From the NCBI GenBank assembly GCA_015061955.1, contig SUVO01000025.1:1-35667 (forward strand): a DNA stretch of 35,667 nt. Reading direction: 5' to 3'. The position numbers were made by a program, and so were the translations under genes. Positions 24,897 through 32,032 of the stretch are shown here, one piece after another. Positions within the stretch are counted from its first letter, which is position 1, and the number at the start of each line of letters is the position of its first letter. The notes under the pieces are model-generated. The model was not told the DNA's origin and ran no database searches. It saw nothing but the letters and a program-made list of their open reading frames with translations. Origin of the DNA: Verrucomicrobiaceae bacterium (GTDB lineage Bacteria > Verrucomicrobiota > Verrucomicrobiia > Opitutales > Intestinicryptomonadaceae).

Positions 24897-26383
24897 GCGA
24901 GTTACCACAAGGTTTTCAATTAGGTCGGTACCTTATTCAGCAAAGAATTGGTGGAGGTGCATTTGGTAATGTCTATGCCGCATACGATTCTGTTTTAGGT
25001 AGGGTAATTGCATTAAAGGAATGTTATAATAGCGATGTTTGTACAAGAGATAATAATTTTGCAGTTTGTCCAAAAAATAATGATCCCCAAACAATATCGT
25101 ATTTTCAACAAGATATAGATAGTTTTATAAAAAATGAAAGTTTAGTTACAAAAGTTGATTGTCAAAATGTAATTAAAGTTTACGAATGTTTTACTGGAAA
25201 TGGAACAGCATATATGTCGATGGAATTCTTAGAGGGTGTTCCATTAGATAAATGTTTGCATTCTATATCGAATAATTACAGTGAAATTGCGTTGTTAACT
25301 TTACATGTTTTGTTGGCATTAAATGCTATTCATAATGAAGAAATTTTTCATAGAGATATAAAACCTGAAAATATATTTCGTAGAAACGATGGTAGTTATG
25401 TTCTTTTTGATTTTGGCGCTGCTAGAATTATCAGATCAAATTCAGGGAAAAATCCAACCAAAGTATTAACAGCCGAATATTGTTCTCCAGAACAAGAAAC
25501 TTCAGACTATCAAATAGGTGCGTGGTCAGATATTTATAGTTTGGGAGTGGTTTTGTATAAGTGTATTACTGGAAAATTACCAACAAGAGCAGTAGTGCGT
25601 TATGTAAAGGATTCTACTGAATCTTTAGCACAAAATTACTCGCATATATATCCACGTTTCTTTTTAGAAGCAATAGATATTGCTTTGTCGGTAGAACCAA
25701 CACAACGTTTTCAAAATGCACAACAATGGTTAGATTATCTTAATAAAGGACAACAATTACCAGGGCAACAACTATCATATCAAACCAAACAACAATCCGT
25801 TTCTTATCCAACGCAACATAGTAATCGATATGTTGAAAACAACACGTATCAACAAACAGATGATAGACTAGCATCTAATTATCAACGACCAGTAGAAGAT
25901 TATTCTAATGTTCAAACTAATCCAAAAGATGAAACTTATAAAAAGATTTTATTTTTATTGATTACTTCTTTTATAACACTTGGATTAGCAGTTTATAATA
26001 TTAAAACATTATTTGTATCTATTCCCGTTGGTATATTAGCTTATATTGCTTTCTTTAGGCGAAAAAAGGTAATAAATAAAATTCATTTTGATGCTATTGA
26101 TGATAATAATCAAACGTATAGCTTCGATGTAAAAATAAACAAAGAGGTTATAAAAGTTGGTCGAGGTGAAAGTGTTGATGTTGATTTATACAAATGCCTT
26201 ACAGTGTCGCGATTACATTGCGAGTTGATTGTAAAAGATGGTCATCTATATATTCGTGATTTGGGTTCAAGTAATGGCACTTTTGTCAGAGGGGAACGTT
26301 TATCGTCTAACCAGTACTGCGAAATTTTTAATAATGATAAAATCGCAATAGGTAAATTAAAAGCTAATGTAAAAATCCTTTAA
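24893..26383 (+). CDS. Ser/Thr kinase with membrane hairpin and C-terminal FHA domain
   Basis: Second kinase of the operon, 496 residues. The kinase domain (about 10-285) has GGGAFG (20-25), Lys42, HRD (153-155) with Asn160, and DFG (173-175). A Gln-rich linker (about 285-345) leads to two closely spaced membrane segments (about 348-390) flanked by Lys/Arg on both sides, which predicts a hairpin with both ends in the cytosol. The FHA domain (about 405-496) is canonical: KVGRGESVDVD, TVSRLHCEL and GSSNGTFVRG. Kinase and phosphothreonine reader in one membrane-bound protein suggest recruitment to, or feedback from, phosphorylated partners such as the small FHA protein. It starts inside the stop of the PP2C gene and ends two bases before the protease gene. 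Confidence 0.9.
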   Translation: MSELPQGFQLGRYLIQQRIGGGAFGNVYAAYDSVLGRVIALKECYNSDVCTRDNNFAVCPKNNDPQTISYFQQDIDSFIKNESLVTKVDCQNVIKVYECFTGNGTAYMSMEFLEGVPLDKCLHSISNNYSEIALLTLHVLLALNAIHNEEIFHRDIKPENIFRRNDGSYVLFDFGAARIIRSNSGKNPTKVLTAEYCSPEQETSDYQIGAWSDIYSLGVVLYKCITGKLPTRAVVRYVKDSTESLAQNYSHIYPRFFLEAIDIALSVEPTQRFQNAQQWLDYLNKGQQLPGQQLSYQTKQQSVSYPTQHSNRYVENNTYQQTDDRLASNYQRPVEDYSNVQTNPKDETYKKILFLLITSFITLGLAVYNIKTLFVSIPVGILAYIAFFRRKKVINKIHFDAIDDNNQTYSFDVKINKEVIKVGRGESVDVDLYKCLTVSRLHCELIVKDGHLYIRDLGSSNGTFVRGERLSSNQYCEIFNNDKIAIGKLKANVKIL

Positions 26384-26385
26384 TT

Positions 26386-27798
26386 ATGAAAAAAATATAT
26401 TTAATAATTGTTCTAATTTTTATATTTATTGGTTCGTCTTTTGCAGAATCAAGTTTTAACTTCAGCAAATATAATTCGTCTGTACTTAGAATTATAAATG
26501 TAGATAATGGGGGTCATGGTACAGCATTCCTTGTAAACAATGAAGGTTATGCCGTGACAAATGCACATGTCGTTTATGGCGGTGGTAATTTTGTAGCAAT
26601 ACAAAATAGCAATGATGTTGTTTGGGTTTATAAGGTTGCTGTAATTGATATAAGTACTAGTAAAGATTTATCTATTATTAAAATTGAAAATATAAAAACT
26701 GCAAAATCAATTCCATTTGTTGACAAAAATACTCCTAATCATGGAGATTCAGTTGTTGCTATGGGATTTCCAGGTATGAACGATTTGGGTAATAAAGGTT
26801 GGGAAAAATTTCTTTCATTATTAGGTATATCTGAAAATGATTTTTCAGAAGATTTTATTTCTCGGCTATCCAAAATTCAAGATCGTATGAAAAAAAGTAG
26901 CCGCAATGAATATAAAAGATTAGAGGCTATTCTCGCCAAGATGATTTCTAGAGAATTAAACAGAATATTAAGTCAAAAACAATTTCCAATAAAAAGTTTA
27001 TCAGGGCTAGACGATTATGCCATCCCCGCAATACAAAAAGGTAATATTGAATCTATAAAAAAAGTTACAAATTGGGGAATGGATGGTTCGGCAGATATGA
27101 ATGTTATTCAACATAATGTATCAATCCGACATGGGAATTCAGGAGGTCCATTATTTAACGAGAATGGGGAAATTGTCGGTGTTAATACGGCTGGATATGC
27201 AGCAGGTAATGAAACACAAGGTTTGTCATTATCTTCTTGTGCAGCAGAAGTTATGGAGTATTTAGATTCAAACAATGTAGATTATACGCGTGGTAATTCA
27301 ATTTTATCGAGTATAGAAGATTATTTGGTATTAATTATAGTAATTGTTGTTGGTATAGGTGGTGTTATATTTATAGTTATTTATTTTGCATTTTTTAATA
27401 AAAATAAAGATGTCAAACCGATAGTTGTTTATTCTTCTACAACATCGCAAGAATATATCAATAATAGTTCAAATCTAAAAGATATTAAGTTTGAGCTTGT
27501 AGATAGAACAGGGAAGTTATTAAAATATCGAGTAACAGCTCGTATGATGCAAAAGTATGGGAAAGTTATATCGGTAGGTAGGGGAAGTATGGCATTTGTT
27601 AAAATTCCCAATACAAGTATTTCGAATCTTCATTGTTCTATAATTATGGATAACGAATATTTGAGTATAAGAGATGAAAAATCAACAAATGGCACTTATG
27701 TTGATGGTATAAAACTTCAACCAGGTGTTATTATGAAAATATCGCCACACAACCGAATTACAATTGGTGAGTTGAGTGGACACATTTTTACAATTTAA
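26386..27798 (+). CDS. Trypsin-like serine protease, outward-facing, with cytosolic FHA domain
   Basis: A 470-residue protein with signal peptide (1-20, SSFA), trypsin-like protease domain (about 25-295), one membrane segment (313-337) and C-terminal FHA domain (about 378-470). The catalytic triad is intact: His61 (TNAHVV), Asp94 (SKDLSII) and Ser252 (GNSGGPL). A charged, helical insertion of about 100 residues (130-230) lies between the Asp and Ser blocks, longer than in ordinary DegP-type proteases, and there is no PDZ domain. The FHA domain has SVGRGSMAF, SISNLHCSI and STNGTYVDG. The predicted layout puts proteolysis outside the membrane and phosphothreonine reading inside, implying protease activity or recruitment controlled by the operon kinases. 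The natural target is unknown. Confidence 0.9.
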   Translation: MKKIYLIIVLIFIFIGSSFAESSFNFSKYNSSVLRIINVDNGGHGTAFLVNNEGYAVTNAHVVYGGGNFVAIQNSNDVVWVYKVAVIDISTSKDLSIIKIENIKTAKSIPFVDKNTPNHGDSVVAMGFPGMNDLGNKGWEKFLSLLGISENDFSEDFISRLSKIQDRMKKSSRNEYKRLEAILAKMISRELNRILSQKQFPIKSLSGLDDYAIPAIQKGNIESIKKVTNWGMDGSADMNVIQHNVSIRHGNSGGPLFNENGEIVGVNTAGYAAGNETQGLSLSSCAAEVMEYLDSNNVDYTRGNSILSSIEDYLVLIIVIVVGIGGVIFIVIYFAFFNKNKDVKPIVVYSSTTSQEYINNSSNLKDIKFELVDRTGKLLKYRVTARMMQKYGKVISVGRGSMAFVKIPNTSISNLHCSIIMDNEYLSIRDEKSTNGTYVDGIKLQPGVIMKISPHNRITIGELSGHIFTI

Positions 27799-27811
27799 TA
27801 GTTTTACTGAT

Positions 27812-29488
27812 ATGGCAAATTATAAATTTATAGCAAGAGAAGATATTGGTACTCGCGAAGAGCAACAAGACAGTCACATTGTAATTACAGGACGAAATAG
27901 TTCTATTGCAGTTGTATGCGATGGCTTAGGTGGTATGCAAGGTGGTAGAATTGCATCGCAGTGTATAAAAAAAGTTGTACAAAAACTTTATACAGAAAAC
28001 GAGCCTACTATAGAAAATGCGAAATTCTTTTTAGAAACCTTTGTAAACGAATCTATACATGCCATCATAAACGAGGGTAAAATACGTGGAATAAAACCAA
28101 TGTCAACATTGACTGTTTTGTTGCTATTCAAGGATGTTGCATTTTATACGCACGTAGGCGATAGTAGAATTTATTTTTTCAACAATAGTTTTATGAAAAA
28201 TAGAACTAAAGACCACTCTATTTTACAAATATTAGTTGATAAGGGATCTGTTCGCGAAGAAGACATGGGTACTCATCCTGATCAAAACAAATTATATCAA
28301 TGTTTGGGACAAGCTGATAAAATTTCATTTACAGTACAAGAAGTTCAGGTTCATAAAAATGATTGGTTCTTATTATGTACTGATGGTTTTTGGGAAAATT
28401 TAACAATTGCAGATTTACAAAAATTATCTGAAAAAGAAGAATCAACTGCATCTATTTTGCTAAACAAAGCTAAGAAAAATGGTGGTGCAATATGCGATAA
28501 CATAACATTTGTTGCTGTTTATAAAAACAATAATATAGGTGATATATTGTTCTCGAATACCTCGTTGTTTATATCAGTAATAAGTATACTTTCTCTAGGG
28601 TTAGGGTACTCAATATATTGGTATTTTGATTCACCAACTGATTTTCAAAAAACACAACAACAATCACAGGTTAATAACAATAAGAATGAGTTTCATTTTT
28701 TTAATGATATAGAAAAATCTAAAGATTTTGTGCCAGCTAAAATACCCCCAAAAGACAAAAAAGGCAAAACAATCAATTCTAATAAAAAGAATGAAATAAA
28801 AAAAATTTCAAAAGAACAAAAAACACCGAAATCAAAGCAACAACCAAAAACAAAGGTTACACCACCAAAACAATCTCAGGCAAATAGTAAACAAAAAGAA
28901 TCTAAATCAATTGTTTCAGCTCCAGCTGTAAAGAAAAATGAACGTACCGAATTGCAAAAGGAAATAAAAGACAAATTTGAGACCATTAAAAAAAATGAAG
29001 AAGAACTTAAAAATTTAAAAAAACAAATAGAATCAGATCAAAAAGAAATATCCAATAAGAAAACAAGAGAACGTTCTTTGAGATTGACTTCTAGGAGGCA
29101 TGGTGACACAGAGGCAGATTTAGAAAAACGAAAAAATGAGGCAGATGAACTAAAAGCACAAATAAAAGAAATTGACAGTAAAATTAAAGAATCTAAAGAG
29201 AAGGAAAAAGAGACCCGAAAAAAGCTTGATTCCTTAAAAGATGAATTAAGAAAGTTATGTGAAACTCTCCTAAAAAAGTCAACCGACCTAAATGTTGTGA
29301 CCATTAAACGTGAACGAGATAAAAAGACTACTTTTATTAAATGTATAGTTGTTTATAAGAACGGCAGTTCCTTGGGATTAATACAGAAAAAAGATGCCAA
29401 ATTTCATGAAGTTAGAGATTTAGATTTTACTAAAGAGTGTAAAGACATCTTAATTAAAGATAAAAAGAAGTTAGATTATTTGCATTAA
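27812..29488 (+). CDS. Membrane-anchored PP2C-type phosphatase with outward coiled coil
   Basis: A 558-residue protein and last gene of the operon. The PP2C domain (about 1-240) has REEQQD (15-20), VCDGLGGMQGG (35-45), HVGDSRIYF, CTDGFWENL and CDNITFVAVY. One membrane segment (about 250-272) is followed by a Lys/Gln-rich linker, a long highly charged coiled coil (about 375-500) and a short beta-rich end. The ATG at 27812 is chosen because it begins just after the protease gene and directly precedes the family start (MANYKFIAREDIGT); a GTG at 27776 would overlap that gene and add unrelated residues. Its plan mirrors the first kinase: cytosolic enzyme, one membrane span, outward coiled coil, small C-terminal domain. 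The two may therefore be an opposing receptor pair. Confidence 0.88.
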   Translation: MANYKFIAREDIGTREEQQDSHIVITGRNSSIAVVCDGLGGMQGGRIASQCIKKVVQKLYTENEPTIENAKFFLETFVNESIHAIINEGKIRGIKPMSTLTVLLLFKDVAFYTHVGDSRIYFFNNSFMKNRTKDHSILQILVDKGSVREEDMGTHPDQNKLYQCLGQADKISFTVQEVQVHKNDWFLLCTDGFWENLTIADLQKLSEKEESTASILLNKAKKNGGAICDNITFVAVYKNNNIGDILFSNTSLFISVISILSLGLGYSIYWYFDSPTDFQKTQQQSQVNNNKNEFHFFNDIEKSKDFVPAKIPPKDKKGKTINSNKKNEIKKISKEQKTPKSKQQPKTKVTPPKQSQANSKQKESKSIVSAPAVKKNERTELQKEIKDKFETIKKNEEELKNLKKQIESDQKEISNKKTRERSLRLTSRRHGDTEADLEKRKNEADELKAQIKEIDSKIKESKEKEKETRKKLDSLKDELRKLCETLLKKSTDLNVVTIKRERDKKTTFIKCIVVYKNGSSLGLIQKKDAKFHEVRDLDFTKECKDILIKDKKKLDYLH

Positions 29489-29524
29489 AATCATAAACCA
29501 TAATAAATAAGAAATATCGAATAA

Positions 29525-29643
29525 ATGACAAACTCGTTTCGAAGACGCAAGCTTGTAATATACGGGCATTGTAAAATATAAAGAAACACACATCGGTGGC
29601 TGGGACACAATTATTACCGTCGAAGAATTAAAAGATATATAAC
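29525..29643 (+). pseudogene. Possible small gene remnant after the kinase operon
   Basis: ATG at 29525 opens an 18-codon frame (MTNSFRRRKLVIYGHCKI), and an overlapping frame continues as KYKETHIGGWDTIITVEELKDI up to the TAA at 29641. Together they look like one short gene split by a frameshift near 29575. I recognise no family, and chance reading frames cannot be excluded. Confidence 0.25.
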
Positions 29644-29648
29644 AATCT

Positions 29649-29676
29649 AAACGCTGAGATTTCCTCAGCGTTTTTT
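29649..29676 (+). terminator. Strong rho-independent terminator of the signalling operon
   Basis: AACGCTGAG (29650-29658) pairs with CTCAGCGTT (29664-29672) around a five-base loop, followed by a run of T. It is the first clear terminator after 18619, which supports all seven genes forming one transcript. Confidence 0.9.
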
Positions 29677-29703
29677 ATGATAAATGTTTTTCCCAATAAC
29701 GAG

Positions 29704-29752
29704 CAATGCTACGCATTGGAATGACAGGGAGTGTATACATGTAAAGTATACA
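29704..29752. repeat. Two adjacent palindromes, possible dispersed intergenic element
   Basis: CAATGC-TAC-GCATTG (29704-29718) and TGTATAC-7 bases-GTATACA (29732-29752) are separated by GGAATGACAGGG. On the reverse strand this reads CTGTCATTCCAATGCGTAGC, reminiscent of TCATTCC-type intergenic palindromic repeats found in many bacteria. Only one copy is seen in the window. The wider gap 29489-30033 otherwise contains a terminator, short gene remnants and AT-rich DNA. Confidence 0.4.
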
Positions 29753-29780
29753 TACGGTAAGAATATAAAATATCTTAAAT

Positions 29781-29924
29781 ATGACAAACTCTATTGAAAA
29801 TCCTGACAGATTATTAACTTATCTTAAGTGGTCAGAAAATTTTATTATACACAATATTAAAACTGTGTTGTTTTTGTGTTATTTTAGGAAATTTCATTTT
29901 TTCTCCTACGTTACAAGTATTTAG
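29781..29924 (+). CDS. Short hypothetical ORF (47 residues), doubtful
   Basis: MTNSIENPDRLLTYLKWSEN opens a 47-codon frame in an AT-rich gap. Its start region (AAATATC, then ATGACAAACTC) repeats that of the remnant at 29525, with 20 of 24 bases alike. No family is recognised and there is no clear ribosome-binding site. It may be a decayed gene start. Confidence 0.15.
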   Translation: MTNSIENPDRLLTYLKWSENFIIHNIKTVLFLCYFRKFHFFSYVTSI

Positions 29925-29957
29925 ATTTTTTTTCTTTTATTTCAATATTTTTTAGCG

Positions 29958-29963
29958 TATAAT
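29958..29963 (+). promoter_or_regulatory. Possible -10 box for the lipoprotein gene
   Basis: A perfect TATAAT about 70 bases before the lipoprotein start. No good -35 hexamer is visible at the usual distance, so the assignment is weak. Confidence 0.3.
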
Positions 29964-30020
29964 ACAAAGTGTCTAAGAAACTTAGTAAATTGAAGTAGTA
30001 TATAAAGCAAAAGATGAATA

Positions 30021-30027
30021 AGAGGAG
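30021..30027 (+). promoter_or_regulatory. Ribosome-binding site of the lipoprotein gene
   Basis: AGAGGAG is six bases before the ATG at 30034 and selects it over the out-of-frame ATG at 30030. Confidence 0.7.
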
Positions 30028-30033
30028 TAATGT

Positions 30034-30693
30034 ATGAAAATATTGCAGATTTTTATATATTTATGCGCTATACTGTTGGTTGCATGTAATAGTGATTATA
30101 GAGGACAAAGTGTTGGTGAAATTTCTCTTTGGAAATCAAAATACAATAACGGTGCTCCTACAGGTATTATTCACTATGATAAAAGTGGGAATTATTCAGG
30201 CTCATTTTTTTATCCTGATGGAACACCACAAAGTGTATCTAATGGGAAAATTCTAGAAATTAATGATTCCTCCATTAGTGTAAATCACAAACATTCTCTT
30301 AGATTTTATCCGGATGGGACTCCAATTCCATCAGAAACATTAAAAGACAATGCTATATCAAATGGAATTACAGGCATTTCTTCTTTCATAGAAAATGGGG
30401 ATGAATTTTTTGTTGACTTTAGAACTATAAAAATAGGAGATGAATTCTTTGTCACCTTATATATATATCCAGATTCTAAGGAAGGAAAGATAATTGATCG
30501 ATTTATTGTAAAATGTAGGTACTCAAAATCTAAATGGATTTCTCAAATGAGTAGCTTGTTTGGACAATATAAATTAGACTATACAATAAACAATGAACAA
30601 GATAAACTAAACATACAACTTTTCTCTAATAAGTCTAATACTTCTGTCTTTGAGTTTAGCTTTAAACTTCCAGATGATTTTAAAATAAAATAA
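30034..30693 (+). CDS. Putative lipoprotein of unknown function
   Basis: A 219-residue protein with a lipoprotein signal (hydrophobic stretch, then LLVACN with the lipobox Cys at position 18). The mature part is beta-rich and contains two similar short motifs, FYPDGTPQSVS (about 58-68) and FYPDGTPIPSE (about 90-100), reminiscent of the repeated short strands of MORN/toxin-antidote-like beta sheets, although two copies are too few to call a family. The next third is acidic and beta-rich with GDEFFV occurring twice. I do not recognise the family. A strong ribosome-binding site supports translation. It is followed by a small uncertain ORF and then the AraC-type regulator on the same strand, but the gaps do not prove cotranscription. 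Confidence 0.75.
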   Translation: MKILQIFIYLCAILLVACNSDYRGQSVGEISLWKSKYNNGAPTGIIHYDKSGNYSGSFFYPDGTPQSVSNGKILEINDSSISVNHKHSLRFYPDGTPIPSETLKDNAISNGITGISSFIENGDEFFVDFRTIKIGDEFFVTLYIYPDSKEGKIIDRFIVKCRYSKSKWISQMSSLFGQYKLDYTINNEQDKLNIQLFSNKSNTSVFEFSFKLPDDFKIK

Positions 30694-30705
30694 ATAAATA
30701 AATAA

Positions 30706-30888
30706 ATGTACCATATATATAAGAAGATAAAAAAACAAAAATTTGTTGATGTGTTTGATACAGAAAGTCTTCTCGGGGTAAATCTTGATCTATATAAAAT
30801 GAAACCTTATGATTATGGCCATACATGGTATGAGATACTTACAGGAAGTGGAACAATAAACGGATATATGGAAGTCATCTATGGATAG
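30706..30888 (+). CDS. Small hypothetical ORF, possibly frameshifted
   Basis: A 60-residue frame (MYHIYKKIKKQKFVDVFDTE at its start) begins 12 bases after the lipoprotein gene, preceded by TAAA tandem repeats and no Shine-Dalgarno site. It ends at a TAG inside an overlapping frame that continues as MDRLRLDGYIPYVVVEML to 30937. A single frameshift near 30881 would join them into one protein of about 75 residues. No family is recognised. It could be a decayed gene or a chance ORF. Confidence 0.3.
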   Translation: MYHIYKKIKKQKFVDVFDTESLLGVNLDLYKMKPYDYGHTWYEILTGSGTINGYMEVIYG

Positions 30889-30954
30889 GCTTCGTTTAGA
30901 TGGATACATTCCGTATGTAGTAGTGGAAATGTTATAATGAATTAGGGATAAGTG

Positions 30955-31860
30955 ATGGCTCAGATTAAAAAAAAGAATCCTGATTGGATAATAAAAAATC
31001 CAAAAGAACTTAAACGATATTCTCAAAAGGATACATTTAAACTTTTGCATTATACTCCACTTTATCAAGAACAAGAAAACATTTTAACATCAGTATTTAC
31101 TCAATATCATATTCAAAATGCAGGTATTGCGATTCATCAAAAAGGCTATTATCATTCCCGAATAAATGATTCATTTACAGATTTAATAATTGTTCGTAAG
31201 GGTGTTTTTTTTGCGAAGTTTGATAAGCATAATGTCAAGATAACAGCAAATAATATTATTGTTATACCACCATCTAAAATGTGCGATAACTTCGCCCAAA
31301 AAGATGGAGTTGAAGTTTATTGGATTCATTTGAAAATTTCATCATTTTGGAATGATATTATTTCTAAGCAAATATCGTTCTCAACAAAAGGAGAATTTGC
31401 TAATGTTGTTATATTGTTTGATGCTTATATAAATGAACTGCGAACTGAAAATCCGTCAAAAATTGTTCTGAAAACTATTGCAGAGGCAGTAATTTTATCG
31501 CTTAGAAAAAATCTCAAGACAACAATAAATCAGAAAGCTATAAAAGAAAAAATCATTTCAGATATAGTAGAGCAAATAGCAAAAAAACCATTTGAAAACT
31601 GGAGATTGTCGGATGTTGCAAAAAAAATAAAATGTACTGAAAAGGAATTAAATAGGTTTTTTATTAAAACTACGACATTAAGTTTTTCTAAATACTTAGC
31701 TAAATGTAAGATGCTTGGCTCACTTGGGCTAATAAAAAGCAATAAATATTCCTGTTGTGAAATTGCAAAAAAAGTTGGTTTCGCAAATCGCCGTTCTTTT
31801 TCTAAGGCATTTAAAAAATATTTTGGAACTTCACCAAGTTCAATATGTAAAGAAATATAA
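30955..31860 (+). CDS. AraC-family transcriptional regulator
   Basis: A 301-residue DNA-binding regulator. The N-terminal half (about 40-130) has the pattern of a cupin-like sensor domain (IHQKGYYHSRINDSFTDLII, then IIVIPPS), which in this family usually binds a sugar or other small ligand. The C-terminal two helix-turn-helix motifs occupy about 205-301; the second contains CCEIAKKVGFANRRSFSKAF and ends in YFGTSPSSI, the AraC signature. The ATG at 30955 is preferred to the GTG directly before it. The DUF5107-TPR gene begins 172 bases downstream on the same strand and has a palindrome in its upstream region, so it is a plausible target. Ligand and regulon are not readable from the sequence. 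Confidence 0.88.
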   Translation: MAQIKKKNPDWIIKNPKELKRYSQKDTFKLLHYTPLYQEQENILTSVFTQYHIQNAGIAIHQKGYYHSRINDSFTDLIIVRKGVFFAKFDKHNVKITANNIIVIPPSKMCDNFAQKDGVEVYWIHLKISSFWNDIISKQISFSTKGEFANVVILFDAYINELRTENPSKIVLKTIAEAVILSLRKNLKTTINQKAIKEKIISDIVEQIAKKPFENWRLSDVAKKIKCTEKELNRFFIKTTTLSFSKYLAKCKMLGSLGLIKSNKYSCCEIAKKVGFANRRSFSKAFKKYFGTSPSSICKEI

Positions 31861-31875
31861 TAAAATTCATATAGG

Positions 31876-31891
31876 TTTCTAAAGTTAGAAA
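31876..31891. promoter_or_regulatory. Palindrome upstream of the DUF5107-TPR gene, possible operator
   Basis: TTTCTAA-AG-TTAGAAA is a perfect 7-bp-arm inverted repeat just after the AraC stop codon and about 140 bases before the next start codon. AraC-type proteins often bind direct rather than inverted repeats, so another regulator or a weak hairpin is equally possible. Confidence 0.3.
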
Positions 31892-32032
31892 TGTTTTACA
31901 CATAAATTAGGGGTTCCTTTTTTGTTTAAGGTGTCCATTTATTATTATTGTTATTTTTGCGTATAAAAGATAAAATGACAACAAGTCTGTGGACGGAAAT
32001 ACAAACAAAAAACATCAAATATAGGATTAAAT

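Noticed and set aside
27776..27811. GTG start for the last PP2C gene
   Set aside because: It would overlap the protease gene and add twelve unrelated residues before the family start MANYKF.
18619..29488. Type VI secretion phosphorylation module (PpkA/PppA/Fha)
   Set aside because: Similar parts are present, but no Tss/Hcp/VgrG genes occur in the window, and the protease-FHA and vWA-FHA membrane proteins do not fit that pathway.
18619..29488. Canonical TerY-P tellurite/conflict triad
   Set aside because: That triad has a small soluble vWA protein and a kinase with a zinc ribbon; here the vWA protein is a membrane-FHA protein and no TerD-family genes are seen.
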